Shown: positions 34,701-46,651, counted from the first letter of the stretch. The stretch is DNA of 64,000 nt from Earliella scabrosa (GCA_022605405.1 JABYQQ010000003.1:2170001-2234000); one strand, 5' to 3'. The notes: a model not told the origin generated them from the sequence alone. Numbers and translations: made by a program.

Positions 34701-35489
34701 CGTTTGTGTTCTTCGCAACGTTGGTTCCACCCACTCGCTTCCGATCCCGAGTCTGACTTGACACCAGTCACTTCAACGAACTCACGACCACGCTGTCCCG
34801 CCAACCTTCCGTCGTCAAGTGAGTATTGTAAACCTATGAACAACGGTGGGCGTACTCACTTGACCGGTTCATCAGTTTGCACCTGTCTGTTCAAGTGAGT
34901 ATTGTCTTGATCCCTGGAAGCGCGTCTTATACGTACATTATGACTAGAAATCACGGCCAACCCTCACGAAGTTTGGCATGACCTTTCACTACAAGTCCGT
35001 GCTATCGTACTGCTCGATAGTGTGCCTACTCATATTCCCACAGAATCATAGATGGCGCACCTGAAGTCCTTGATCATTATGGTACGCACGGATGCTACGC
35101 AGTCGTGCTCCTAGCAGTCTACCTCAGGTCTCTGCTCTTATATTATGAACTCTAGGCCTGGATCTCGCTCGATTAGCAGATCTTCCGGACTCCGTTATCA
35201 CTGAAGCACAACGCTGCGCTCACTTTCTCTCCGACCAAGAAGAGCGGGATAAGCAGCAAAGTCATTCCAGTAAGATCGCGGTCCGGCGAAAGGCTCTTCT
35301 ACGGGTAAGCTCAGATTGTTCCTCGGGAGCGCATTCATCTCGCTCGTGTGCGATGAACAATGTTGCAAACAGCTTCGCACCCAACTTGCGCAAGCGCTGG
35401 ACCATTCCTCCCTTCCGGACGAGGAGCTGGCGGCGTACCTGGCTCGCTTCCAGAAGGATATCATGGCCGTCCTACAAGAGACATTGTGA
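31713..35489 (+). CDS. MSH4: Meiotic MutS homologue MSH4
   Basis: A many-exon gene. After a Ser/Pro-rich leader come the connector domain ([20 protein letters not shown]), the lever and clamp core ([40 protein letters not shown]) and [17 protein letters not shown]. The ATPase follows: Walker [36 protein letters not shown], Walker [21 protein letters not shown], and FVFFATHFNEL. The MutS-I mismatch-binding domain is absent, as in MSH4, which with MSH5 stabilises meiotic crossovers. A 12-nt exon (33976-33987) followed by a 50-nt GC-AG intron is needed to join FAHASI to RPEFTG. With it, the spacing matches other MSH4 proteins exactly. The Walker A codons are split by an intron after the Asn codon begins. 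Confidence 0.93.
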
Positions 35490-35691
35490 ATACGATGCTA
35501 TGCGAACACGCAGTTATTCCTCCTCCAAGGGACTTTCTCTTCTGCTTCAGGGGCTCAACATCATGTCACCGCGAGGCTTCCAGGATGCAGGTTGGGCTTC
35601 GCCTGTTGCTATACACGTCGTGTGTCGAGATACAGAGACTACCGATACAGGATAAGACCAATAATACAACGGTTGCCGCATGGATGCCCGT

Positions 35692-37445
35692 CTACATGAA
35701 CCGCTCGAAAAGTTTGTCCATACTCGCCTCCTTCCACCGCTTCTCCGTCACCCGCAGGATATCTGGGAACCAGTCGCGGATCTCGTCCTCTCGATCCAGA
35801 ACCATATGCGCCAATGCCTTTCCGCTCATCCACGCATGTACCATTCCTTCGCCTGTATACCCCGCTGCAATCCACTCTCCAGGTGCAGCACTCAAGGCCT
35901 TCTCCTTACTCCTGTCTCCTTTCGGTCTTGTAGGCGCGACCTTGGGCTCAACCCGCCCAGAGACCTTCTCAGGCAATCGCCCAACCCAAGGCAGCATGTC
36001 CGCCGAGATGCCTAGTATCCCGCTCCACTGGGCCTTTGTTCTTCCCGACCCCCACGATCCGCCGCCATCGTCACCAGTCGGAACCGCATCGCTCCCCCAG
36101 TTCCTCATCCCGAAGTACTGCGGCAATGCGCCCGCGAGGTAGCTCTGACCAACGTGGTTCACCACCGAGTCGTCCGCAATGCCAATCTCCGGCAAGCCAC
36201 GCGAATCATCGCACGACTGCGCCCAGCCGCCCCCGAACATGAGCTCGTGGTCGCCCGTGGGGAGCTGCGTGAGGTAGTCGTAGCCCACGGCGCCCCGGTA
36301 GAACACGAATGACCGCATACCCGAGAGGCTGGATGGGTGCAGCGCGCTGCCTGGGCGCTGTGCGGACATGTTACCGCGCGCCGGCGCAAGCTTGCCGAGG
36401 AGCGGGCGCAGGAGCTGCGCGGACCAGCCGTTCGTGGCGTGGACGACGTGTCGGGCGCGAACGGTACCCTTCGGCGTATGGACTAAATAGCAGCCGTTGG
36501 AAGTGGCGATGGAAGTGCAGGGCGTATGGGTGAAGAGTTGGAAGCTGGGGTGGTTATCCGTAGTATCTGGTGAGCGATGGTCATTCGGACCCAGAAGTGC
36601 GATGACTCACTTGTCAGAGTGCCGGGCTAGCAGGATGCATAGAAGCGACGTAACAAAGCGATACGGGTGCATCGCACCTCCTGCGTTAGACAGACAACCA
36701 ACCACCTGGGAAGAAAGATGGAAACGCTGTGCGCAGGATGAGGGGAGTGTTCAATGGCCATAGCATATGACACGACTCACCTCAATCGCTTCCTCACGTT
36801 CATAGCTTGCAAAGGTGCTAGACTCGAGAGGCATCTCAGCCTTCCACTTCGTGAGGTTATCTTTCGCGGCTGCGAACGCAATGGGGCAGGTGAAGACGTC
36901 GAGGTGCTCAGTGACTCTACACTGAGACTCCTTCAGGATGTCCTCCTCGGAGGCAACGCGAAGCATCTCCGTGATATGGGCACGACGGAACGCTATCATG
37001 GACTTCGCGGCTTGCTCTCCGTATTGTTCCTTAAGCTCCGTGTAGTCGTGGTATAGCGGCGGATTGATATGACCACCATTCCTATGGATAGCGTTGAGGG
37101 ATGAGCACTCGTGCGGTATTCAGTGACTAACCTTCCGGTGGCTCCGGAACAGGCGTCGCGAGCTTCGAGCATAACTACTCGTAGTCCACTCTCGCGGGTG
37201 AGTAGGTTGTAGGTGAACGAGGTGCCGGTGATACCAGAACCAATGACGACTATGTCTGCATCTTCAGGGAGGCCACCTGGTTCGGAGGGCATAGGAGCGA
37301 CTGGAACTGTCCACAGGGGTAGGGTCGGGTTGTCGACAGGTATCCCTGGTGGGGTGTCTAGCCGGTTCTTGAGCAAGTCATATGTCTCGCTGAGTTGAGT
37401 GGCAGCATAGAGTATGAGCTTTGCTTTGGAGACGAGTCCGCCCAT
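35692..37445 (-). CDS. FAD-dependent amine/amino-acid oxidase (DAO family)
   Basis: The ATG at 37445 starts MGGLVSKAKLILYAATQLSE, then the dinucleotide-binding motif DADIVVIGSGITGTSFTYNL, the ...CSGATGRNGGHINPP signature (formed across a splice) and the helix EEDILKESQCRVTEHLDVF. The second half has VRARHVVHATNGWSAQLLRP and the FAD-closing GEWIAAGYTGEGMVHAWMSG. This is the glycine oxidase/DAO architecture widespread in fungi; the substrate is not deducible. The region around 36,500-36,750 is broken by short introns and is the least certain part. Convergent with MSH4 and head to head with BCP1. Confidence 0.87.
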
Positions 37446-37755
37446 GCTCGTGGATGGGAAGAGAGCACTAGCATTCTGCCGATCGGGCTTGCCCAGTACT
37501 TACCTCTCACACCCATGCTTCTTCGGGCTCTGCCGTCATCGTGCTCCTGCCCGCGCTGATTTAACCCAAAAGCAAGAACGCGCTCCACGTGACCGTGTCT
37601 TTTGGAAGCACACAGGCGTCTACACTGCCTGATATGGTTGGACGCTGCCGAGCAGATTTGCTTTGCCGCACCGCATCGGCTCTTCCTAGCTCTGGGACTA
37701 GCTCTCATCCTCCTGTTCAACATTCGCTCAACTATCCTTCGCGCACAAAGCAAAT

Positions 37756-38867
37756 ATGGCTAAGAGAAAGCAAAAGACAGATGCGGCAAGCTCAGACAAC
37801 GAGTCTGATTCCGACCGTGTATGTCTTCATCACCGCCCAATTTCTCGCATCCCTCTCACCTGTACGCTAGTAGAGTCTCGTCGACGTTGATTTCGAGTTC
37901 TTCGATCCCAACGCAGACATTGACTTCCTCGCGACCAAGAGACTTCTCAATCAGCTCTTCAGCCACGATGCAGAGCTGTTTCCGATTCACGACCTCGCCG
38001 ACCTCATACTCTCCCAACCACTCGTAGGCACGACGGTCAAATGCGACGGGCGAGAAAGCGACCCGTACGCGTTCCTCACAGTCCTCAACATGCATATACA
38101 CAAGGTATGTTGCATCCGCTGTAGGCGTGCGGAGGTCAAACCTCACGGGAATGCAGGACCGACCGTCGATCAAGGCTCTCTCGGGTTACATCCTTGAAAA
38201 ATCCTCAGCGGATCCTGTTCTGCATTCCAAACTCCAAACGATGCTGGGACCCAACGCTGTGGACCACCTGGGTTTCATATTCTCCGAGCGGCTCATCAAC
38301 ATGCCCGTGCAAATTGTACCGCACATGTATCGGATGTTGGCGGATGAGATTCAATGGGCACTTGATGAGGTACGTGCTCTGCTCCATTACACTCCTGCCT
38401 TCCCATCCCAGTCTTAACAAACCATCTTCTCTCCTCAACACTGTCGGCTTCAACTCAACTCATCATCCTCAGAACGAGCCCTACGACTTCAAGCACTTCC
38501 TTATCATCTCCCGTGTATACCGCCTAACGGCCGAAGAAGCAGCAGAACTCCAAGCCGCCTCACCTCGCACAAAGCGTCAAAAGCAGTCCAGGCCTCCTCC
38601 TGCGGAGGGTGTATTCCCCTTCCATCCCGAAGATGACTACATCCGCAAGGTACGCCTGCTCCCCCTTTGAAACACGAGTATGTACCTCATCCTCGTCCCT
38701 ACGTGCAGTTCGCAAGCCACACACTCGACTACACCTTCACCCATGCGCAGCCCAGGGATGCCGATGCGTTTGGTCTAGACACGGGCGGTCGCATGATGCT
38801 AGTCCCGGCTACACGTCTTCGCGAGCTTGCCGCTGCTCTTGCAGAGGCGTACCCTCAGCCGTCATAG
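37756..38867 (+). CDS. BCP1: BCP1 (BCCIP family) nuclear protein
   Basis: Starts MAKRKQKTDAASSDNESDSD with the typical basic then acidic leader, then SLVDVDFEFFDPNADIDFLA, the family hallmark. PLVGTTVKCDGRESDPYAFL, SSADPVLHSKLQTMLGPNAV, LINMPVQIVPHMYRMLADEI and PYDFKHFLIISRVYRL follow, and the end is ASHTLDYTFTHAQ...GGRMMLVPATRLRELA. BCP1 is a chaperone for ribosomal protein Rpl23 and aids nuclear export of Mss4 in yeast; mammalian BCCIP binds BRCA2 and p21. Five or six exons, intact. Shares a 310-bp promoter with the FAD oxidase. Confidence 0.92.
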
Positions 38868-39528
38868 CACGCCAGTTAGTCACTCCTTACATGCCCAGTC
38901 TGCGCTGTATGCTTATTCGTCAGGCGGTGGAAGCCTTGTATTGCGCCGCGGAGCCCGCTCAGTGCATGAACGGTGTGGTGTATACGTGACTACCGCGTTG
39001 AAGACCTGAAAATTGCGAATGTTATGCACCAGACTTGGACGAGACGTCGAGCCAACGACCACCCGGCCACAATATGACATTGGGAAAACCCGCTACAAAC
39101 ATATCGACGACCGAGACAACAAAGGAATGGATGCTCAGATCCAACCGTGTCCCAAGGTTCACAACGCGCACGGGTTGGTTGGAAGATGGAGTGAGTTGAG
39201 AGCTGCAGCACATGGTTTTTTACAAGCTCTTCAGAATCCCCCCGAAGTTCTCCGTCAGAGTGCCCTTGCGTTCTATGCTTTGTCAATGAGCTCTTGACGC
39301 TAGTATCAGCCCCGTCGTGGTGAAAGCTAACCGTAAGACCAATTCGGCTGTATCTTGGGGGCGAACATGGGCAATCGGTCTCATCTACTCATCATTGATT
39401 GTTGGTAGTGACCAACGAGAGATAAGCACAACATATGATACATACATGTAACGATATAACGATACAACATCCGCGAGAGAACGTCCGAGTGCACCACAGA
39501 CCCAAGAGCAACATGCGACAACGTGGTA
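38868..39528. other. Convergent intergenic region
   Basis: 661 bp between the ends of BCP1 and RTF2. Two overlapping frames of 94-98 codons on opposite strands have no family resemblance. I see no supported gene. Confidence 0.4.
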
Positions 39529-40628
39529 TCAGGCATACTATAAAGCTTGTGAGCAACACTTCCCATGTCAACATGGTACAGGTAGACTCACTCTCGTGAA
39601 CGTGCCCATGGTCATGAACGTCTCTTTCTTCTTCGAGCCGTCCTTCGGGGCGTACAAGGATTTGACAGCGTCGCTCATCGCAGCCTTCCGCTTCGCCTCC
39701 TCCCTCGCAAGCTCTTGTGCTACCGCCCGACTGGCTGCGGCAATATTCGGGGTTGTGCTGGCATGCTTCTTTGCTGGAGGCTCGGCAGCGGACTCACCGG
39801 CAGCAGCAGCGGCAGCTTTCCGCTTCTTACCCTTACCCTTGGCTGGCTCGAGTAAGCGCTTCGCCTCCATCGTGGCACGCATCTCTCGTTCGAGCTCGAG
39901 AGGAGGATTGAGAACGAGGATGTCCGCTGCACGATCATACTTGGCACCGCATTGGGGACAGAGGTCGAGCGAAGCTTTCTCCTTCTCCTCGTCTTCTGCT
40001 CCTGGGGATTTTGACGGAGGAGTCCCGGTGACGGCTTTGAGACCAGCTTGGGAGAAGACGCAGCCGCAGGGTTGGAGGTACACGAACGGTTGGGAGCCAT
40101 TCATCTCCTTGAAGTTGAGCGGGCAGACAAAGGGCGCGCGCTCGGGTGCGGACTCGGAGCCAGACGAGGGGGTTTTGCTGGCGTTGGGAGTGAGCTTCAA
40201 GGTCTTGACATCCTGGATGACTCGTCAGATGGCGTGTACATAGGGTGAGGGCATGGTAGACGCACCTTGAGACTCCGGATATGCCCACATACAACCTCGC
40301 CCTCTGCGCCAAATGAGCTCCGATCTAGGAGGAACTCGAGTATTGCATCCTTGTTGTATAGCTTGCCTAAGGGACATGAGACAATGGGTTCTTGAAGTGG
40401 ACGCTACATAACGAGTTAGTTGATGACTGTATGGAAGAAGTTATACGATGGATACCTTGGAGAGAGCGCAGAAGAACCACATTGCACGGATCTGGTTCGC
40501 CCTGTCGGCCTGCTCGGCCTGAATGGAGAGGTGAGCGGAGGAGGCTGCACGAGACTGAAGCGACAAACCTTGGGCTTGCTCTTGACAAGGTCGCGCCTGT
40601 CTGGGATACTTCCTCCATCATTACCCAT
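39529..40628 (-). CDS. RTF2: Replication termination factor RTF2
   Basis: Starts MGNDGGSIPDRRDLVKSKPK, the invariant RTF2 opening. The modified RING follows: RAMWFFCALSK, RPLQEPIVSCPLGKLYNKDA, FVCPLNFKEMNGSQPFVYLQ and PCGCVFSQAGLKA, then LCPQCGAKYDRAADILVLNP. A Lys/Ala-rich nuclear segment and KKETFMTMGTFTR come next. The last exon supplies only Tyr-Ala before the stop (39529-39531), restoring the family end FTRYA; reading through its donor would give an unrelated tail. RTF2 stabilises paused replication forks in fission yeast and is handled at stalled forks in mammals. Head to head with MED21. Confidence 0.92.
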
Positions 40629-40896
40629 GGCTGCGAGGACGAGTGAGGAGGAAAGGAACGGATGGTCGTCGTCGGACGCTGAGTCGCGACTGGCAAGACA
40701 GCGCCTGTGTCACAGGAGGAAGTCCTGACTAAGCCCGGTTTCCCGATTGGGGGCATGTGGAGTGGGCGCCTAGGGGGTTGTGCTTGTCTTCTGTGGCTTG
40801 TTGTGGGTGCGCATGCGCTAGGCTCTGCCTCGTCTTTCATGTCTGTTCTTCTCTGGCGTGTCTCTCGTGTACGCCCGGAACCCTCATAGCAGCGTC

Positions 40897-41555
40897 ATGC
40901 TGCAGGAACTGTCTCATATGGACCGTATCACTCAACTCCAAGATGAGATCCAACAAGCACGTCTCCCTCCTCCTCCAGCCTCGCCCCGTCGCTCACAGTC
41001 CTCGCCCGCAGTTATTGACGATCATGTCGAGTAGCATCGACTACCTCACCTCCCGCACCAACTTCATCCAGGTCAGCCAGGAGATCCCGATAACCAAATC
41101 GCGGAATGCAGAGAAATACGACCAGCCGGACGTGTTTGCAGGTTAGACGCGTACATTCTCCCGTCTTCTGTGGCTTAACAGGACGGCACGTTCGCAGCGA
41201 ACCAGAAGGAGCTAGTGACGGACCTCATCGTGAAGGCAAAGCAGGTGGAGTACCTCATTCAGTCATTACCTGATCCCGACCCGGAAGAAAACCAGGTACG
41301 TCGTGCGTGGAACGGCCCTTGCATCCCTGCATGGTCTTGAATGTCTCCAGGTCGAGCGGTTGCAGGCACTGGAGGAGGAGATGGCCCAAGCGAATGCGGA
41401 GTACATCCAGGCAGTCAACCGGGCGAGTGAGTATCTCATGTTCTCCCAGACTCGCCTGTATTCATGTTGCGCAAGAGAGCCTCCACAGCCAAATCAGCGA
41501 GCTGCTCAGACACATGCTCGACGAGCCCGACATTGTGAAGGACGAAGCTGGGTGA
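40897..41555 (+). CDS. MED21: Mediator subunit MED21 (SRB7)
   Basis: Exon 1 gives MLQELSHMDRITQLQDEIQQ. It joins LLTIMSSSIDYLTSRTNFIQ through an intron that begins with GC (gcacgt, 40978 region): no GT site gives the right phase. NQKELVTDLIVKAKQVEYLI, then PDPEENQVERLQALEEEMAQ and a C-terminal coiled coil ending KDEAG complete about 150 residues, normal for MED21. MED21 pairs with MED7 in the Mediator middle module that contacts RNA polymerase II. The ATG at 40918 (MDRIT) is the start used in many species; the ATG at 40897 is in frame seven codons earlier. Confidence 0.9.
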
Positions 41556-41908
41556 GGCGACCCCGATGCGACGCGCGTAGAATGCGCTCCCGCTACTTGT
41601 ACAGCGGGTCAAGCACAAGCTGGACCAAGTCGGACAGTAATATTCGGCCGCCGAGGGGACGGCTGGAGCTTCATAGAAGTTGCGGGGGAGCGAGGATCTG
41701 CTCCAGACCCCCATGTCCACCACACGCATCGCGCCCGCCTGCAATTCCTTGTGTACATCGTGCCATGGTGCTGTACCCATTATTGCGCATGCCGATTGTG
41801 CTTCGAGCCATTGTTTCATGTATGTTCGCACAAACAGTGGAAGACATTTATGTTCAGCTACTAGGAAGTTGCGTCCGATACTGCAGATTCCGCGTCCGTA
41901 CCCCAACT

Positions 41909-43875
41909 CTAGAAAATAGTGGCCAGCGCGCCATCGTCGTCCGGGCCCCCAAACGCTCTCCCACCACCCATAGCCATAGGACCGTTCTTCCTGAACGTGA
42001 ACCCGACCCACACCCCTCTCGAGAGCGGCTCCTCCTTCTCCTTGACCCGCTCGACATGTCGCTGCTTCTCGATCACCTCCGCGTACTTCTCCATGTCCTG
42101 CGGCGACGTGAAGTCGTCGTAGTAACCCGTGTCGTCTTCTCCCGTTAGCTCGGGAACGTATGGCGGGTCGGTGGCGCGCAGGTCGTCCCACTTGATCCCG
42201 CCGAAGAACGGATGCTCGCGCACCTGCCCGAGCGTCGCATAGCGCACGCTCGCATGAGCGATCAACCTGCAGCACAGATGGGTGGAATCAGCTCGAGAGA
42301 CGTTGGACCAACGATGGGCACTTTCGCACCGAGTAATTGCGTCCCACGCGATGTCCGTCAGGTTGAACACTTGGTCCTCCGGAGCATCGTATTCGGGCCT
42401 GCGCAGCACCGACGGCCACTTGTCCAAGTTCGTCCACGTCTCTTCTGGTGTCCTGCCGCTGAACGGTGGGAATCCGGCCAAAAACTCGAACAATATACAA
42501 CCAAGTGACCAGTAGTCGACCGAGAATGAGTACGGCTTGCCCCGGAGGACCTCTGGTGCCATGTAGTCGGGCGAGCCAACAATGGAGTCAGCGTATCGGG
42601 GAATCTGTTGCCGTATGGAACGATAGATAGATCGTCTCTCGAGCGTTGAGCGGTGAATGACCTCGTTGTCTTTGACCCGGTCAAGCTATCAATGCCTCAG
42701 TAAGGAAATGATCCTAGGTGGATGCAATCCGTACCTTGACCTTGAGGGACTCGATCCGCTGGGGGTTCAGTGCTCCCGTTGCGAGACCGAAGTCCGTGAG
42801 CTTGACATGTCCGGAGCTATCGAGAAGGAAGTTCTTTGCCAAAGTTCAATGCACATGCGATCAAGATGATGAGACGAACGTACCTCGGGCTTCAAGTCTC
42901 GATGGATGTAGCCGAGCTTGTGCAGCTCGTTGACACCGACAAACATCTCACTAATGTAGAACCTCGCGATGTCCTCCTTGAGCACGCCTGCATTGTTGAG
43001 GAGTGTCCGGAAATCGCCTCCCGGAACGTACTCCATCGCGAGGTAGACATGTGAGGGGTCTTGGAATGCATACAGTAGGCGGACGAGCCACGGAGTCTTG
43101 GTGGCAGTCAGGATGTCACGCTCGACAAGGACATGCCGGACCTGCAATGAACAGGACGCGTTCATGAACTACACATCTAGAGGGAATCAAGAGTACGCAC
43201 CTCGTCCATTTTGAACAGCGTCCGCTTGCGCATCTTCTTGAGTGCACACACTTCCCGTGTATCCGCCTTGCGTGCAAGGAAGACCTCGCCATAGCCTCCC
43301 TGCCCGACCTGCGCGATGATCTCAAACTGATCGACCTTGAGCTTGACGCGGCGTTTGCGGAGGAGCGCACGCTCCCGGCCGCGGTACGACTTCCACTCCT
43401 GCGCGTACTCGGACTGGGTGAGGTTCCGCTTGGCGGTGTCCTCGTCGAAGCGTGTTCTGCGATCCTTGCGGGCGGCGATGTAACCCAGAAGGTTGAAGTA
43501 GTAATCGAGGAAATCTGACGCGACGTGAGCATCCCGACGGCGAGCACAGGAGTGCGGGGATGGTCATGATGGCGTCCGGGGCAGGCGGGGCAGAGGACGG
43601 AGAGTGCGAGACTCACATAGCTGCGCGACGGTGGCCTTTCTGCGGACCTCTGGACTGTCGAGGAGCTCCTTCTCCCACATCTTGAAGGCCCCCTGCTTGA
43701 GGGTTGTGCCAGCCTTGGCGGTCTCCATCCTGATGTCCTTGTCGACGGTCATGCCCTTCGCGGTGGCCATGCGGATGTCGGGCACGGACATGGTCAGGCC
43801 CTTAGCGGTGTTCATATGGATGTCGGGCAACTCCGAGTACGGGGCCTGGCTCTGTTTGCCCCGCGCGGCGGCCAT
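41909..43875 (-). CDS. NDR/LATS-class AGC kinase, Dbf2/Sid2-like
   Basis: The N-terminus holds three imperfect repeats of the form DIxMxTAKG (about residues 17-57). The MOB-binding helical region follows (KMWEKELLDSPEVRRKATVA, FLDYYFNLLGYIAARKDRRT, EYAQEWKSYRGRERALLRKR). Kinase: glycine loop IIAQVGQGGYGEVFLARK, Lys in CALKKM, HRDLKPE, DFGLATG, the NDR-type insert between DFG and APE, then VGSPDYMAPEVLRGKPYSFS. It ends in an AGC C-terminal tail with a hydrophobic motif (GVWVGFTFRKNG). The class acts in the mitotic exit/septation or cell-shape pathways with MOB1. Dbf2/Sid2 is preferred over Cbk1 because of the EWKSYRGRER segment, but this is inferred. Confidence 0.88.
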
Positions 43876-44211
43876 GGTAGATCGATCAATGTATACCTCG
43901 TGTTTGTTAGACTAAGTAGCGACTCGATCGCGAGGGCAAGCTGGACGACGGTGTCGGGCAGGCAGGACGCAGCGAGGTCCAAGCCGCACGCCTACGGTTC
44001 ACTTCCGAACTCAAGAAGCGAGATTGACGCGCAGTGGCACGGCAGACGGACAGGGAGAGCCGGAAATGATCTGGTTGTGGGTAGTACTGTGCTTGAACAC
44101 CTGTATTGTTTACACATCCATAGCAATTCCGTCACCTCAACACAAGTACAATTTGCGCAAAGTACAGAGATTGGCCGCCAAACGCAAAGGGAACAGGAAC
44201 ATAGTGCGAGC
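43876..44211. other. Short intergenic region upstream of the kinase
   Basis: 336 bp holding the kinase promoter and the 3' flank of the Crinkler/RHS-like gene. Nothing further is recognised. Confidence 0.4.
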
Positions 44212-46081
44212 TCAAGCGTTCGACTCCGACCGTTCTTGAACGAGCTCGACCACATCGCTTGGGAATTCGAGGTACTGCACGTAGACATCTCCCTCGAAAG
44301 TGGAGAACTCCCGCGGCAGGCTCCATCGTACCGCCCAATCTTCTGCGGCCCACGTATCGCGCGGAATGACCAGCACGTACTTGACGTGTACTGGTATCCC
44401 GCTTCGCGCCTTCGCTACCTTTTCAACGACCTCCTGGACCATCTCGAATCCGCCACCAGCGCCGTCGCGGTCCCGGATAACCGCGATTTGGCAGAACCAA
44501 GCGATAGTCTTCTGATCCTCCTTCTCCACGAAAAAGGCGTCGAAGAACGGGCTGGTGAATGGCGACGGGACGCAAAGGCTCGTGGTGATATCGATGTCAT
44601 GTATGTCTTCCAGCCGCTCAAACCTGACGATCTCCCGGAATCCGAGTCGACAAGGCAGCGTCTCCATCGTCGTTGGACTCGAGCAAGTGTCCGACGGAAG
44701 AGATGGCACAGTACCTCGCAAAAGTTGATGATGGCGGGTCTCTGTCACGGAAAGCGTGACGCTGGCCTCCGGATGACTATAGGCGAACCGACGCGGCGAT
44801 GCTGTGTGTCTTGTCCCTTCTTCAGTCATGCGGGCAAATGTGGCACGAAAGGCACATTCCGCGGGACCATCCCCGCTCAGGAAACCGATAGCGAGGCTCT
44901 CGAACAGGAAACGAGAGAAGGACGCAGCGCCACGCCACGCTCCGGGACGGCCTGAGATGAGGTCCTGCACTTTGTCCATAGTGAGATGAGCGTGTAGCGC
45001 CTTGTAGGTCGTCTCGCCATTGATGTGGGTCGACCAATTGTCACCGCAGATACGTGAAACGTCGATTGCGCCTCGCCTGCGCACCAGCACGAGTCGATGG
45101 AAGATGGCGTCGGTGAACGGGTGGAAGGGAATGGTGAAGAGGTCCCAGATTTTGTTGTTGTCGCACAAAATCTTCACCGCTCGGGCGACTTCGACTTCAT
45201 GAGCAGATCTAGACGTCTTCATGATGTCGCGGGGACATGGACCGTATTGAATCCGAGCAGTCCGCACCTTTTCGAACGTGTCGAGGGACACTTTCATGGA
45301 TTCTGAGGTTGCGTTAGACGTGAAGCTATAGGATTTTCAGTATACAGTATATCTCATCTCATTTGAAAACAGACATACAGGGCGTGAAGCTCATGGTCCG
45401 TCCAGGGAGACATTACCCATAGACGCGCTTCGTGATCGATGAGGTACCAGAAACGCGACAGGTCTGAGGTGAACACGACGTAGAAGTTGTATATACTGGT
45501 GACGCGCATCAGGCTGTCTTCCGTCTGGACACTGTCGACCAGGGACCAAACTCGGTGAGCACCCGGGACGGTTGTATGAAGGTCGTATGCGAGGTCGATC
45601 GACGACGTGTACTTGCCCCAGACACCGAAAGAATTGAACAGGAATGTGTACGACCGGGACGTCGTCAATGCAACCTCGCGCTTGTCCGCAATCTGTCGCA
45701 GGGTGTTATATATGATGGACGACGATATACCTTCGCGCGCCCTGCTGTTAGCAAATCAATCCGTCTGAAAGCAACGTTACTAGGAGTTTGCGTACCGATA
45801 CCTGATTGACCGGTCATAACCACACCCGGCACATCGCGGTTTGCAGAGGCGATGACCATCCGGTCATACATCAACTCGTACTCCTCGCGCACATACAACC
45901 AGCCACGAGATGTCCGGAGGAGGGAGAGCTCAAGCCAAATCTCCTCGTACGGAGTCACCTCCAGCATCCGGTCCTTCTTGATGGATTCGAGCCGTGTTTT
46001 GCCATTTTGACCCCACCACCGCTTGTGAAAATCGACCCAATAGGGATCTCGGAATGGTTTCCATCCCCTGTCCTGGTGCAT
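44212..46081 (-). CDS. Crinkler/RHS-like NTPase with REase-like C-terminus
   Basis: Traced exons from the ATG at 46081 give FRDPYWVDFHKRWWGQNGKT and EVTPYEEIWLELSLLRTSRG. The P-loop region GVVMTGQSGIG is cut by a 65-nt intron (45795-45731). Then come SIIYNTLRQIADKREVAL, SYTFLFNSFGVWG, a Walker-B-like AHRVWSLVDSVQTEDS and SPWTDHELHALLFTSNATSE. A second intron leads to KVSLDTFEKVRTARIQYGPC. The C-terminal part ends with FFDAFFVEKEDQKTIAWFCQ, VHVKYVLVIPRDTW and YVQYLEFPSD. This order (NTPase, then a D...Q-x-x core) is that of the Crinkler/retrotransposon-hot-spot group found in large families in Agaricomycetes. Function in free-living fungi is unknown. After splicing, the P-loop reads GQSGIGISS, lacking the usual Lys-Thr/Ser. 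No Crinkler LFLAK/DWL header is seen. Confidence 0.7.
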
Positions 46082-46651
46082 AAACTCGGATCAGCTATAA
46101 GTAACATGGCAGGGGCTAACTGGAGTAATCACCGCTAGTGACATCTCCAATCGAGGTCTCTTGATCCGTGAGGGTAGCGAGTTGGACCTGGGACGAATTG
46201 TGCCCGCAACTGGGGACGTGGACATGGTGGTTTCTGGCAAGGAGCGTCGCCGCGGCTTTGCAGCTGCGAGTTGGTATAGAAGCCCCTGTCGTTCAGCGCT
46301 ACTTCCCTATGTCTGACGGCCCGCCGTTAGCACCACTAGTGCACTACTGCAATCGCGCGACAAAATGCAGCTGTCTCCTCGACAAGTGAGTGTCAGGAAT
46401 GGATGGCTTCTGCTGGTAGCAATCATCGTGCCGGAACCTCCAATCATATTCAGAGTACCGTTGTCGATGGGCTGAGGTAGAAGGCACAGTAAGTGGCATT
46501 ACATATACACATGCAAGTGAAGATCGTAAAGGTATCGAGAGTCACGATAAACAATGGGCCCCACCATCCGCCCCGCCTCAATCCGCAAACCACGCTGGTC
46601 TCCCAGCAGCCCTACACCATGAGTTCACAACGAGAGCACACCAGCCAACGC
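46082..46651. other. Intergenic region, Crinkler/RHS-like gene to VPS35
   Basis: 570 bp. A 73-codon plus-strand frame (46168-46389) has no family resemblance and no splice context. It probably contains the promoter of the Crinkler/RHS-like gene and the 3' flank of VPS35. Confidence 0.4.

Noticed and set aside
39013..39297. 94-codon frame between BCP1 and RTF2
   Set aside because: No family resemblance; overlapped by an equally long frame on the other strand.
46168..46389. 73-codon plus-strand frame next to the Crinkler/RHS-like gene, as a possible partner gene
   Set aside because: No domain, no conserved start context and a length expected by chance.
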